Of a stretch of 64,000 nucleotides of DNA, positions 1-8,162 are shown piece after piece (positions within the stretch are counted from its first letter, which is position 1; every line of letters begins with the position of its first letter). The notes below the pieces were generated by a model. That model was not told where the DNA came from, ran no database searches, and was given only the letters and a program-made list of their open reading frames with translations. The stretch lies in assembly GCF_015776785.2 (NCBI RefSeq), contig NZ_LFMD02000002.1, forward strand, positions 220,919 through 284,918, written 5' to 3'. This DNA is from Kitasatospora sp. SUK 42 (GTDB lineage: Bacteria > Actinomycetota > Actinomycetes > Streptomycetales > Streptomycetaceae). A program made the position numbers and the translations under genes.

Positions 1-186
1 ACCCTCGTCTGGGCCCGCCGGGCCGGCTTCCGCGCCATGCAGTTCAACGCGGTGGTCGCCAACAACCACCACGCCGTACGGCTCTACGAGTCGCTCGGCT
101 TCGAGGTCGTCGGCACCGTCCCCGAGGCCTTCCACCACCCGGTCGACGGCTACGTCGGGCTGCACGTCATGTACCGCCCGCTGTAG
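1..186 (+). CDS. GNAT-family acetyltransferase, C-terminal fragment
   Basis: The window opens inside this gene; 61 codons remain, ending in TAG. The readable protein has the typical GNAT tail: a helix followed by NNHHAVRLYESLGFEVVGTVP and a final strand ending in HVMYRPL. The N-x-x-A-x-x-L-Y-x-x-x-GF pattern is the conserved motif B end of acetyl-CoA-dependent N-acetyltransferases. The acetyl-CoA loop and the substrate-defining N-terminus lie outside the window, so the substrate cannot be inferred. It converges on the RraA-like gene with only 5 bp between stop codons. Confidence 0.85.
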   Translation, partial: TLVWARRAGFRAMQFNAVVANNHHAVRLYESLGFEVVGTVPEAFHHPVDGYVGLHVMYRPL

Positions 187-191
187 GGGAC

Positions 192-884
192 CTACTCCTC
201 GATCGCCCCGCCGACCCGCCGCAGGTGACTCCGGAAGCTGTACGACGGGTCGGCGGCGCGCCGCTCCAGGTACTCGTCGAAGGCGGTCTGCCGGCGCAGC
301 GTGTCACCGGAGGCGATCCGCTCGGCCTGGGCGCGCTCGGTCCGGGCGATCCCCGCGGCCGTCTCCAGCACCTCCTCGACCCGGTCGGCCGGCACGAACA
401 GCACCCCGTCGGCGTCCGCGAACACCACGTCCTCGGCGCCCACCAGGTGCGGCCCGACCCGCGCCGGCCCCAGCGCCTCCGGCTCCCGGTCGTCCAGCCG
501 CATCGGCCCGAGCGGCAGCGCTCCGTAGCTGAACACCGGCAGCCCGATCTCCACCAGCTCGGGCGTGTCCCGGTGCAGCCCCCACACCACGATCCCGGCC
601 ACCCCGGCGGCCCGCGCCTCCAGCACCGCGAGGTCCCCGATGCAGGCCTCGTCCGTCCGCCCGCCGTTGTCGATCACCAGCACGTCCCCGTCCAGCGCCG
701 CCCCGTACGCCTCCAGGAACACGTCCACGCTCCCGTAGTGCCGCACCGGCAGCGCCCGCCCCGCCACCCGCGCCCCCGGGGCCACCCCCCTCACCCCGCT
801 CGGCGCCGCCCGCAACCCCACCCCGACCCGCACACACGCATCCGCCACCAACGGCGTGGAAAGCCCCTCGAACGCCTTCAGCAT
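192..884 (-). CDS. RraA-like / HMG aldolase family protein
   Basis: The protein (230 aa from the chosen start) has the RraA/MenG-like fold signature: LVADACVRVGVGLR near the N-terminus, a central GGRTDEACIGDLAVLEARAAGVAGIVVWGLHRD segment that forms the anion-binding loop in this family, and VFADADGVLFVPADR in the second half. Family members are either regulators of RNase E or divalent-metal aldolases for 4-hydroxy-4-methyl-2-oxoglutarate and oxaloacetate; the aldolase role is commoner in actinobacteria, but this is inference. The ATG at 884 is preferred because GGGAGGAG at 891-898 lies about 7 nt away; the in-frame TTG at 890 would sit against the ribosome-binding site. Confidence 0.85.
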   Translation of the reverse strand: MLKAFEGLSTPLVADACVRVGVGLRAAPSGVRGVAPGARVAGRALPVRHYGSVDVFLEAYGAALDGDVLVIDNGGRTDEACIGDLAVLEARAAGVAGIVVWGLHRDTPELVEIGLPVFSYGALPLGPMRLDDREPEALGPARVGPHLVGAEDVVFADADGVLFVPADRVEEVLETAAGIARTERAQAERIASGDTLRRQTAFDEYLERRAADPSYSFRSHLRRVGGAIEE

Positions 885-1034
885 CCCCAACTCCTCCCAC
901 CGAACACCCAGTTCACCAGCATCGGGATCGTACGCCAGCCCTCAAACCCACACCATCGAGTGAAAGTCCGCCGTGTACTGCATAACGCGACCGGGCGGCG
1001 AATAGCGTGACGTCCATCCGAAGGGAGGGGCATC

Positions 1035-1628
1035 ATGAGTGCTGTGGCGCATGAGCAACCGATCACGAGCTCTCCATCACAGGCCGACATCCTGCTGGAG
1101 AGCTTCCTGAGCCTGCACTCCCCCGAAGGCTTCCGGGCCGAGCTCATCGAGGGAGAGATCATCGTGGCACCACCGCCGGACGGCGATCACGAGGACTACA
1201 TCGACCTGCTGATCGACCAGGTCAAGGCTGCGTCGAAAGTCCACATGCAGGTGTCCGGCGGCAAGGGCCTCCGCCTTGTGAGCGGCGGCCTCTGTCCGAA
1301 GAACCACGTCATCCCGGACGCCACCTTCGCTCCCAGGGAACTCCGCCTCTTCCGGGGTGCCCCCTCCTGGATGGAACCGGACGGCGTGGCCATGGTCGCC
1401 GAAGTCACGTCGAGCAAGCCCGACCAGGACCGGATCGCCAAGCGGCACTGCTACGCCCGGGCCGGCATCCCGCTCTACCTCCTCGTCGACCGCGAGAAGT
1501 CCCAGATCAGCCTCTTCAGCAAGCCGCACCGCGAGGAGTACACCGAGGTCCACCTGGCAGCCTTCGGCGAGCCGCTCGTCCTCCCCGCCCCGTTCGACTT
1601 CGAGCTCGACACCAAGGACTTCCTCTAG
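1035..1628 (+). CDS. Uma2-family (DUF820) putative nuclease
   Basis: A 197-aa protein of the Uma2 family, a PD-(D/E)xK nuclease-like group very abundant in Streptomyces and cyanobacteria whose function is mostly unknown. The core motifs are visible: ELIEGEIIVAPPPDGDH near residues 37-53, VIPDATFAP (the PD motif), then VAEVTSSKPDQD followed by a conserved lysine region, and the closing AGIPLYLLVDRE strand. AAGGGAGG lies 7-8 nt before the ATG. The gene stands alone with its own terminator downstream. No partner methylase is adjacent, so a restriction role is not supported by context. Confidence 0.85.
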   Translation: MSAVAHEQPITSSPSQADILLESFLSLHSPEGFRAELIEGEIIVAPPPDGDHEDYIDLLIDQVKAASKVHMQVSGGKGLRLVSGGLCPKNHVIPDATFAPRELRLFRGAPSWMEPDGVAMVAEVTSSKPDQDRIAKRHCYARAGIPLYLLVDREKSQISLFSKPHREEYTEVHLAAFGEPLVLPAPFDFELDTKDFL

Positions 1629-1636
1629 GAGCCACA

Positions 1637-1674
1637 AAACGGCCCGCACCCCCCGTCAGGGGTGCGGGCCGTTT
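1637..1674. terminator. Bidirectional terminator, 16-bp perfect stem
   Basis: A perfect 16-bp stem (1637-1652 with 1659-1674) around the 6-nt loop CCGTCA, with A-rich and T-rich ends. It lies between the convergent Uma2 gene and the proline dehydrogenase gene and can serve both strands. Confidence 0.9.
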
Positions 1675-1691
1675 GGCAGGTGTCGCCAGGG

Positions 1692-2621
1692 TCAGCTGCG
1701 GGTGGCCATGGCGCGGAGGAAGAAGGTGAGGTTGGCCGGACGCTCCGCGAGGCGGCGCATGAAGTAGCCGTACCACTCCTGGCCGTACGGGAGGTACACG
1801 CGCATGGTGTTGCCCTCGCCGGCGAGGCGCAGCTGCTCCTCGGGGCGGATGCCGTACAGCATCTGGTACTCGAAGGAGTCCCGCTTGCGGCCGTTCCACT
1901 GGGCCAGCTGGCCGGCGATCTTGATCATGTTGGGGTCGTGCGAGGCGATCATCGGGTAGCCCTCGCCGGCCATCAGGACCTTCAGCGCGCGGACGTACGC
2001 GAGGTCGACCTCGTGCTTGCCCTGGAAGGCGACCGACTCGGGCTCCTTGTAGGCGCCCTTGCACAGGCGCACGCGCGAGCCGGGGCCGGAGAACTCACGG
2101 CAGTCGGCCTCGGTACGGCGCAGGTAGGCCTGGAGCACGACGCCCAGCCAGGGGAAGTCCTGCCGCAGCTCGCGGGCGATCGCCAGGGTGGAGTCGGTGG
2201 TGGTGTGGTCCTCCATGTCGAGGGTCACCGTGGTGCCCGCGTCGGCGGCGGCCTCGCAGATGCGGCGGGCGTTCTCCAGCGCGATCTTCTCGCCGTCCAC
2301 CGGCAGGAACTGGCCGACGGCCGACAGCTTGACCGACACCTCGGCGCCGGCCGCGAGGCCGGTCTCCTTGAGGGCCTTGAGCAGGTGCTCGTAGGCCTCG
2401 GCGGTGCCGGCGGCCTGGCTGGCGTCCTGGGTGTCCTCGCCGAGGTGGTCCAGGGTGACCTTGCGGCCGGTGGCGACCAGGTCGTCGCAGGCGGTGATCG
2501 CGGCGTCGAGGACGTCGCCGGCGACGAAGCGCTCGACTATCGCGTGGGTCGGGGGGAACTTCTCGACCACGGTGCGGACCTGCGGGGACCGGGAGGCCGC
2601 GAGAAGGGCGGAACGGAGCAT
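1692..2621 (-). CDS. putA: Proline dehydrogenase (monofunctional)
   Basis: A 309-aa FAD enzyme that oxidises proline to pyrroline-5-carboxylate, the first step of proline catabolism. The PRODH barrel motifs are present: VTLDMEDHT in the first half, RLCKGAYKEP (the conserved RLxKGAY), MIASHDPNMI, FEYQMLYGI, and the C-terminal RVYLPYGQEWYGYFMRRLAER substrate-binding helix. The ATG at 2621 was chosen because AGGAG lies 5 nt upstream and the reading frame further upstream shows no family homology. The length fits the short monofunctional actinobacterial form, not the large fused PutA. The next enzyme of the pathway is encoded immediately upstream on the same strand. Confidence 0.93.
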   Translation of the reverse strand: MLRSALLAASRSPQVRTVVEKFPPTHAIVERFVAGDVLDAAITACDDLVATGRKVTLDHLGEDTQDASQAAGTAEAYEHLLKALKETGLAAGAEVSVKLSAVGQFLPVDGEKIALENARRICEAAADAGTTVTLDMEDHTTTDSTLAIARELRQDFPWLGVVLQAYLRRTEADCREFSGPGSRVRLCKGAYKEPESVAFQGKHEVDLAYVRALKVLMAGEGYPMIASHDPNMIKIAGQLAQWNGRKRDSFEYQMLYGIRPEEQLRLAGEGNTMRVYLPYGQEWYGYFMRRLAERPANLTFFLRAMATRS

Positions 2622-2832
2622 CGTGACTCCTGGAGCTGGTGTTTCCAAGGGTGGCAGAAGGACCGGGGCGGCGGCGTCAGGGGTGCCGCGCACAGCGCGT
2701 CCCAGGAAGGGTGGCGGTGGGCGACGGGTGGGAGGGCCGCCGCCCCGGTGGGCGACGCCCGGCTGCGGGACCGGGCGTCGCGGGTGACCGGTGGCTACCG
2801 AGTGAGCCGGGTGGTCAGCCGGACAGGGCTGG

Positions 2833-4470
2833 TCAGCCCATGTGCGGGTAGCGGTAGTCCGTCGGCGGGACGAAGGTCTCCTTGACCGAGCGGGTCGAGG
2901 TCCAGCGCGCCAGGTTCTGCTTGGCGCCGGCCTTGTCGTTGGTGCCCGAGGCCCGGCCGCCACCGAAGGGCTGCTGGCCGACGACGGCGCCGGTCGGCTT
3001 GTCGTTGATGTAGAAGTTGCCGGCCGCGAAGCGCAGCTTGTGCATCGCGTCCTGGGCCGCCGCGCGGTCCTGGGAGATGATCGAGCCGGTCAGGCCGTAG
3101 GCCGACACCGACTCCATCTGCGCCAGCATCTCGTCGTACTTCTCGTCCTCGTAGACGTACACGGCGAGGATCGGGCCGAAGTACTCGTCGCGGAAGTACT
3201 CCGCGGCCGGGTCCTGGCAGACCAGGACGGTCGGGCGGACGAAGTAGCCGACCGAGTCGTCGTAGGTGCCGCCGGCGAGGACCTCGACGGACTCGTCCGC
3301 CTGGGCGCGGTCGATCGCGGCCTTGTTCTTGGCGAAGGAGCGCTCGTCGATGACGGCCGACATGAAGTTGGACAGGTCGGTGACGTCGCCCATGGTCAGG
3401 CCCTCGACCTCGGCGGCGAACTCGTCCTTCAGCCCGGCCCAGATCGACGCCGGGACGTACGCCCGCGACAGCGCCGAGCACTTCTGGCCCTGGAACTCGA
3501 AGGCGCCGCGGGTCATCGCGGTCTTCAGGACCTTCGGGTCGGCCGACGGGTGGGCGACCAGGAAGTCCTTGCCACCGGTCTCGCCGACGATCCGCGGGTA
3601 GGTGCGGTACTGCGAGATGTTGTTGCCGACCTCGCGCCACAGGTGCTGGAAGGTGGCGGTGGAGCCGGTGAAGTGGATGCCGGCCAGCGCGGGGTGCTTG
3701 AGCGCCACGGCGGAGACGTCCAGGCCGTCGCCGGTCACCATGTTGATGACGCCCTTGGGCAGGCCGGCCTCCTCCAGCAGCTGCATCAGCAGGTGCGCGG
3801 AGAACTGCTGGGTCGGGGACGGCTTCCACAGCACCACGTTGCCCATCAGCGCGGGCGCGGTCGGCAGGTTGCCGGCGATCGCGGTGAAGTTGAACGGGGT
3901 GATCGCGTAGACGAAGCCCTCCAGCGGGCGGTGGTCGCTGCGGTTCCACACGCCGTCCGAGGAGATCGGCTGCTCGGCCATGATCTGGCGGGCGAAGTGC
4001 ACGTTGAAGCGCAGGAAGTCGACCAGCTCGCAGGGGGTGTCGATCTCGGCCTGCTGGGCGGTCTTGGACTGGCCGAGCATGGTGGCGGCGGCCAGGGTCT
4101 CGCGCCAGGGGCCGGCCAGCAGGTCGGCGGCCTTGAGGAAGATCGCGGCGCGGGAGTCGAAGGAGAGCGCCTGCCAGGCCGGGGCCGCGGCCAGGGCAGT
4201 GTCGATGGCGTCCTGCGCGTCGGCCTGGGTGGCGTTGCGCAGGGTGCCGAGCCGAGCCGCGTGGTTGTGCGGCTGGACGACGTGGATCTCGGTGCCGCCG
4301 CCCATGCGGCGCTCACCGTTGATCGTCATGGTCAGCTGGACCGGCTCCTGGCCGCCCAGCTCCTTCAGCTTGGCCTCCAGACGAGCCCGCTCCGGGCTCC
4401 CGGGGGCGTAGCTGTGGACCGGCTCGTTCACCGGCGCGGGGACCTGGGTCACAGCGTCCATAGAGCGCAC
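2833..4470 (-). CDS. pruA: L-glutamate gamma-semialdehyde (P5C) dehydrogenase
   Basis: A 545-aa NAD+-dependent aldehyde dehydrogenase that converts glutamate semialdehyde, the hydrolysed P5C, to glutamate. Visible hallmarks are YAITPFNFTAIAGNLP (cofactor pocket), HFTGSTATFQHL, the general-base region RIVGETGGKDFLVAHPSAD, the catalytic cysteine in AFEFQGQKCSALSRAYVP near residue 330, and the C-terminal QQPFGGGRASGTNDKAG loop typical of P5C dehydrogenases. The gene lies 211 bp upstream of proline dehydrogenase on the same strand, so co-transcription is likely. The start is either the GTG at 4470 (AAGGAG 3 nt away) or the ATG at 4461 (12 nt away); both are imperfect. Confidence 0.95.
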   Translation of the reverse strand: MRSMDAVTQVPAPVNEPVHSYAPGSPERARLEAKLKELGGQEPVQLTMTINGERRMGGGTEIHVVQPHNHAARLGTLRNATQADAQDAIDTALAAAPAWQALSFDSRAAIFLKAADLLAGPWRETLAAATMLGQSKTAQQAEIDTPCELVDFLRFNVHFARQIMAEQPISSDGVWNRSDHRPLEGFVYAITPFNFTAIAGNLPTAPALMGNVVLWKPSPTQQFSAHLLMQLLEEAGLPKGVINMVTGDGLDVSAVALKHPALAGIHFTGSTATFQHLWREVGNNISQYRTYPRIVGETGGKDFLVAHPSADPKVLKTAMTRGAFEFQGQKCSALSRAYVPASIWAGLKDEFAAEVEGLTMGDVTDLSNFMSAVIDERSFAKNKAAIDRAQADESVEVLAGGTYDDSVGYFVRPTVLVCQDPAAEYFRDEYFGPILAVYVYEDEKYDEMLAQMESVSAYGLTGSIISQDRAAAQDAMHKLRFAAGNFYINDKPTGAVVGQQPFGGGRASGTNDKAGAKQNLARWTSTRSVKETFVPPTDYRYPHMG

Positions 4471-4572
4471 GCTCTCCTTCGTTCAGTGCGGGGGGATTGC
4501 CGGCGCGGGTCGCACGCCGGCCACAGCACGAACGCTATTCCTGCCCGCCGGGCCACTTGATTGGCCGGGCGG

Positions 4573-4611
4573 CTAAATTCCCCCGTACGGCGTTGTCCGG
4601 CCCGACGAAGG
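4573..4611. repeat. 39-bp regulatory segment, copy A (cf. 6470-6508)
   Basis: This segment upstream of pruA matches 6470-6508 upstream of the PucR gene at 30 of 39 positions without gaps. It begins CTAAA, contains the identical 13-mer ACGGCGTTGTCCG, and ends GAAGG. The two copies flank the PadR/FAD-monooxygenase module. It may be a shared regulator-binding or promoter element, or the scar of the module's insertion. Confidence 0.6.
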
Positions 4612-4682
4612 GGTCACGCTACGGTCACGGAGCCGCCGTCACCAGGCGGCCCCGCCCGATCGCCAGGCCGTCGCACCGCCCG

Positions 4683-5780
4683 TCACATCCCCGTTCCCGC
4701 CCCGGCGCTCGCCTTCCGGTCGTTGACGACCGCCGCGTCCGCCGCGACCTGCTCCACCACCGGCCGCCGCGCCGCCTCGTAGGCCGCGAAGGCGCCCGGC
4801 AGGTCGGGGTGCGACTCCAGGCAGCGGGCCAGTTCGACGGCGCTCTCGACGGCCAGCGAGACCCCCTGGCCGGAGCTGTTGGACGGGGCGTGCACCGAGT
4901 CGCCGACCAGCACCATCCGGTCCCGGTACCAGTGCGGCACGGACGGCATGATCTCCAGCCGCGGGAAGACCTCGACGCTCGCGGCGTCCGCCTCCGCCAG
5001 GACGTCCCGGGCGGGCAGGTCCTCGGCGTGCAGTTCGCGCGCCAGCGCCAGCCAGTCCTCCCGGGAGACCGCCCGGGCCTGCTCGGCGGTCAGCTGCGCC
5101 GGCTGCGGGATGTTGCTGAACCAGAACGTCCCGGCGCCCTCCGGCAGCGCCCAGTAGCCGAAGAACGCCCGTCCGCCCTGCGCGAAGTGCATGGACTCGC
5201 CGCGTCCGCGCAGCCCCTCCAGCCGGTGCGCGCTGCGGCCGCCGACCCCGACCAGGCCGGTGTACTGCGGGCCGGGCGCGGCCGGGTCGATCAGCCCGCG
5301 GACGACGGAGCGGGTGCCGTCCGCGCCGATCAGCAGGTCGCCGTCGGCGGTGCCGCCGTCGGCGAAACGCGCGGTGACGCCGCCGGGGCCCTCGTCGACG
5401 CCGACCAGCCGCCTGCCGTACCGGACGGGAACGCCCTCCTCCCGCAGCCGCCGCTGGAGCACCCCGTACAGCTCGGCGCGCCGCATCGCCCGGCCGCCCA
5501 CGGGGATCTCGGCGAGGACACCGCCCTTCCCGTCCTCCATGACCATCCGCCCGATCGGCTGGCCGATCCCGTCGACCTCCCCGGCCAGGCCGACGGCGGC
5601 CAGCGCGGCCAGCCCGTTCGGCGCGATCATGAAGGTCCCGCCGATGCCGTCGGCGGAGGTCCCGTAGGCCTCGAAGACCTCCGCCTCGACACCGGCCCCG
5701 CGCAGGGCCAGCGCCGTCACCGGGCCGGCGATGCCGCCGCCGATGACCAGGGCCTTCCTCGTGGTACGTGGTGCACTCAT
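4683..5780 (-). CDS. FAD-dependent monooxygenase
   Basis: A 365-aa flavoprotein of the PHBH/salicylate hydroxylase type. It starts with the dinucleotide-binding fold KALVIGGGIAGPVTALALRGAG, has the DG-type motif around LIGADGTRSVVRGLI, and the FAD ribityl-binding GD motif in RMVLVGDSVHAPSNSSGQGVSL. Such enzymes hydroxylate or epoxidise small molecules using NAD(P)H and O2; the substrate is unknown. Its ATG overlaps the padR stop by 4 nt (ATGA), so the two genes are translationally coupled. The pairing suggests that a ligand-responsive PadR repressor controls a detoxification or resistance monooxygenase, which is inference. Confidence 0.88.
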   Translation of the reverse strand: MSAPRTTRKALVIGGGIAGPVTALALRGAGVEAEVFEAYGTSADGIGGTFMIAPNGLAALAAVGLAGEVDGIGQPIGRMVMEDGKGGVLAEIPVGGRAMRRAELYGVLQRRLREEGVPVRYGRRLVGVDEGPGGVTARFADGGTADGDLLIGADGTRSVVRGLIDPAAPGPQYTGLVGVGGRSAHRLEGLRGRGESMHFAQGGRAFFGYWALPEGAGTFWFSNIPQPAQLTAEQARAVSREDWLALARELHAEDLPARDVLAEADAASVEVFPRLEIMPSVPHWYRDRMVLVGDSVHAPSNSSGQGVSLAVESAVELARCLESHPDLPGAFAAYEAARRPVVEQVAADAAVVNDRKASAGAGTGM

Positions 5781-6373
5781 TGCAGACTCCCGAAATGCTC
5801 GTGCCAGGTCCGGACGAACTCCGGCTCCCGGAGCTGTGTGATGAGGCGCTCGACGAAGGCGGCCTCCGCCTCCAGCCCGCCGACCCGGTACTCCTCCTCG
5901 ATCAGGAAGAGCCAGCCGACGCCCTCCTCGGTGGCCTTGTGCAGCGTCTCCCGGATGCCCGCCACCTCGTCGGTCAGCGCGGCCCGCCGCTTCTCCAGGA
6001 GCTCCACGGCCTCGGCCGGCGGGAGCACCATGAGCAGCGACAGCGACACCCCGAAGGCGGGGTACTCGTGCCGCGGTTCGGCGACGAGTTCGCGCATCCA
6101 GTCGTGGAGCTCCGTCCTCCCCTCCTGGGTGATGGCGTAGACGGTGCGCTCCGGCCGCTGGGTGTCGCGGACGGTCTCCCCCTCGGCGACGAACCCGGCC
6201 TTCCGCAGCTGCTCCACGACCATGTACAGCGAGCTGCGGTTGTACTTGATGTTGCGGTCCTTGGCGTGCTCCTTGAGCCGACGCCCCATCTCGTACGGGT
6301 GCATCGGCTCGGCCGTGAGCTCGGCCAGGACCGCGAGGGCCAGCGGGTTCGACACCTTGCGTCGCTTCGCCAC
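5777..6373 (-). CDS. PadR-family transcriptional regulator
   Basis: A 198-aa PadR repressor. The N-terminal winged helix covers about residues 8-90 with the family signature LALAVLAELTAEPMHPYEMGRRLKEH and the wing region RTVYAITQEGRTELHDW; a C-terminal helical dimerisation part (Vir_act_alpha_C type) follows, rich in Glu and Leu. The GTG start at 6371-6373 has GAGGA 6 nt upstream. It is the first gene of a two-gene operon with the FAD monooxygenase and probably represses its own operon through the dyad at 6402-6423. Family members respond to phenolics, drugs or other small molecules; the effector here is unknown. Confidence 0.9.
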   Translation of the reverse strand: MAKRRKVSNPLALAVLAELTAEPMHPYEMGRRLKEHAKDRNIKYNRSSLYMVVEQLRKAGFVAEGETVRDTQRPERTVYAITQEGRTELHDWMRELVAEPRHEYPAFGVSLSLLMVLPPAEAVELLEKRRAALTDEVAGIRETLHKATEEGVGWLFLIEEEYRVGGLEAEAAFVERLITQLREPEFVRTWHEHFGSLQ

Positions 6374-6401
6374 GAGACGTCCTCATCTCTTGGTCAGTAC
6401 C

Positions 6402-6423
6402 GACTATCCAGCCCCGAATAGTC
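6402..6423. promoter_or_regulatory. Candidate PadR operator dyad
   Basis: GACTAT at 6402-6407 and its perfect inverse ATAGTC at 6418-6423 are separated by 10 bp, in an AT-rich patch directly upstream of padR. A further AGTCAACTAT half-site-like string follows at 6426-6435. Position and symmetry suggest autoregulation; binding is not demonstrated. Confidence 0.5.
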
Positions 6424-6469
6424 AGAGTCAACTATTTATGAATGACGGGCCGGAACTCTGTCCGCCCGG

Positions 6470-6508
6470 CTAAAATCAACCACACGGCGTTGTCCGAGCG
6501 GATGAAGG
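6470..6508. repeat. 39-bp regulatory segment, copy B (cf. 4573-4611)
   Basis: Second copy of the segment described at 4573-4611, same orientation. It lies immediately before the PucR gene start, with TAAAAT at 6471-6476 as a possible -10 hexamer and the end of the copy running into the ribosome-binding region. Confidence 0.6.
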
Positions 6509-6517
6509 AGGCCCGGA

Positions 6518-8119
6518 GTGACGACCCCCGGCCTCCCGCTCCGGCAGCTGCTGATGTCCCTCGGCGAACCCCTGGTCGAACTCCAGGCCGCCCCACAGGG
6601 GTTGGACGTCCCCGTCCGCGACGTCGCGATCCTCGACCCGGAGGACCCTCCCACCGCCGCCCCCGGCGAGCTCGTCCTCGCCATCGGCGCCCGCGGCCGC
6701 GCCGCCCTCCCCGCCCTGCGCGCCGCCGGCCGGGCCGGCGCCGCCGCCGTCGCCGTCAAGCTGGACGGCCCCGGCCAGGCCGACGCCCTGCGCGAGGCCG
6801 CCACCGACGCGGGCGTCGCCCTGCTCTCCGTCCGCCGCGAGACCCGCTGGGAGCACCTCGACTCGCTCGCCCGCGCGATCATCGCCGGCCCCGACGCCCC
6901 GGACGCGCCCGGCGCCCCCGAGCCCAACGCCGGCGACCTCTTCTCCCTCGCCCAGACCGTCGCCGTGCTCACCAACGGCATCGTCTCGATCGAGGACACC
7001 TCCAGCCGGGTGCTCGCCTACTCCCGCTCCTCCGACTCCGACGAGGTCGACGACCTGCGCCGGCTGTCCATCCTCGGCTGGCAGGGCCCGGAGCCGTACC
7101 TGTCCAAGCTCCGCGAGTGGGGCATCTTCCAGCACCTGCGCAGCTCGGACACCCCGATCGCGGTCGAGCCGCACCCCGAGCTCGGCCTGCGCCGCCGCCT
7201 CGCGGTCGGCATCCGGGCCGGCGCGCAGCCGCTCGGCACCATCTGGGTGCAGGAGGGCGCGCAGCCGCTGGCCCCGCTCGCCGAGCAGGCCCTGGTCGGC
7301 GCCGCCCGGGTCGCCGCCGCCCAACTGGTGCGCCGCCGCCGCGAGCTGTCCGCCGACGTCCGGCTCACCCAGACCCTGCTCACCGGCCTACTGGAGGGCT
7401 CCACCGGCCCCCAGTCGCTCGCCACCCACCTGGGCCTGGACCTGCGCCGCCCGGCCACCGTGCTGGCGTACAGCGCGCACACCACCGAGGCGCTGCACCG
7501 CTCCGACGTCACCGGCCTGATCTCGGTGCACACCGCCGCCCGGCACCGCACCGCGCTGCTCGCCCCGATCGACTCCCGGGTGTACGTGCTGCTGCCGGAG
7601 CTGCCGGCCGGCCTGCCGATGACCACCGTGCGCGACTGGGCGGCCGAGGTGGTCGCGGCCGCCCGGGAGCACCTCGGCGTCCCGCTGCGCGCCGCGATCG
7701 GCTCGACCGTCGAGGGCCTGGCCCAGGTGCCGGACTCCCGCGCCCAGGCGGACCGCATCCTGGACGCGATGGGCCGCGGCGGGGTGGACCTGGACGTCGC
7801 GGCGCTGATCGACGTCCAGGCCGAGGTGCTGGTCAGCGAGATGCTCGCGCTGCTCCAGGAACGCGGCGGCCTGCGCGACCCCCGCCTCACCGCGCTCACC
7901 GCCTACGACCGCCGGCACGGCACCCGGCTCGCCGAGTCCGTACTGGCCTGGCTGGACGCGCTGGGCGAGGTCCGGGTGGCCGCCGACTCGCTGCACATCC
8001 ACCCCAACACGCTGCGCTACCGGGTGCGCCGCGCCGAGCAGTTGACCGGCATCGACCTGGCCCAGCCGCAACAGCGGCTGCTGGCGATGCTGCAACTGCG
8101 GCTGCCCGCGGACGAGTAG
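6518..8119 (+). CDS. PucR-family transcriptional regulator
   Basis: A 533-aa regulator with PucR architecture: an N-terminal sensory region (about residues 1-130), a GAF/PAS-like middle with GIVSIEDTSSRVLAYSRSS, and a C-terminal helix-turn-helix of the CdaR/PucR type, DSLHIHPNTLRYRVRRAEQLTG, at about residues 490-512. Purine-catabolism and proline-utilisation activators belong to this family (Bacillus PutR activates put genes). Here the gene points away from pruA, so control of proline catabolism is plausible although another operon now lies in between. The GTG start follows GGAGGCCCGGA; the exact ribosome-binding site is ambiguous. Confidence 0.88.
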   Translation: MTTPGLPLRQLLMSLGEPLVELQAAPQGLDVPVRDVAILDPEDPPTAAPGELVLAIGARGRAALPALRAAGRAGAAAVAVKLDGPGQADALREAATDAGVALLSVRRETRWEHLDSLARAIIAGPDAPDAPGAPEPNAGDLFSLAQTVAVLTNGIVSIEDTSSRVLAYSRSSDSDEVDDLRRLSILGWQGPEPYLSKLREWGIFQHLRSSDTPIAVEPHPELGLRRRLAVGIRAGAQPLGTIWVQEGAQPLAPLAEQALVGAARVAAAQLVRRRRELSADVRLTQTLLTGLLEGSTGPQSLATHLGLDLRRPATVLAYSAHTTEALHRSDVTGLISVHTAARHRTALLAPIDSRVYVLLPELPAGLPMTTVRDWAAEVVAAAREHLGVPLRAAIGSTVEGLAQVPDSRAQADRILDAMGRGGVDLDVAALIDVQAEVLVSEMLALLQERGGLRDPRLTALTAYDRRHGTRLAESVLAWLDALGEVRVAADSLHIHPNTLRYRVRRAEQLTGIDLAQPQQRLLAMLQLRLPADE

Positions 8120-8131
8120 TCCACGGGCAGC
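8101..8131. terminator. Hairpin terminator over the PucR stop codon
   Basis: GCTGCCCG (8101-8108) pairs with CGGGCAGC (8124-8131), followed by one mismatch and GGA/TCC, with the TAG stop in the loop. There is no T-run. It lies between convergent genes, so it may act on both strands. Confidence 0.5.
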
Positions 8132-8162
8132 GGTCGTTCACACCCGGCGGTCCGCCACTCCC

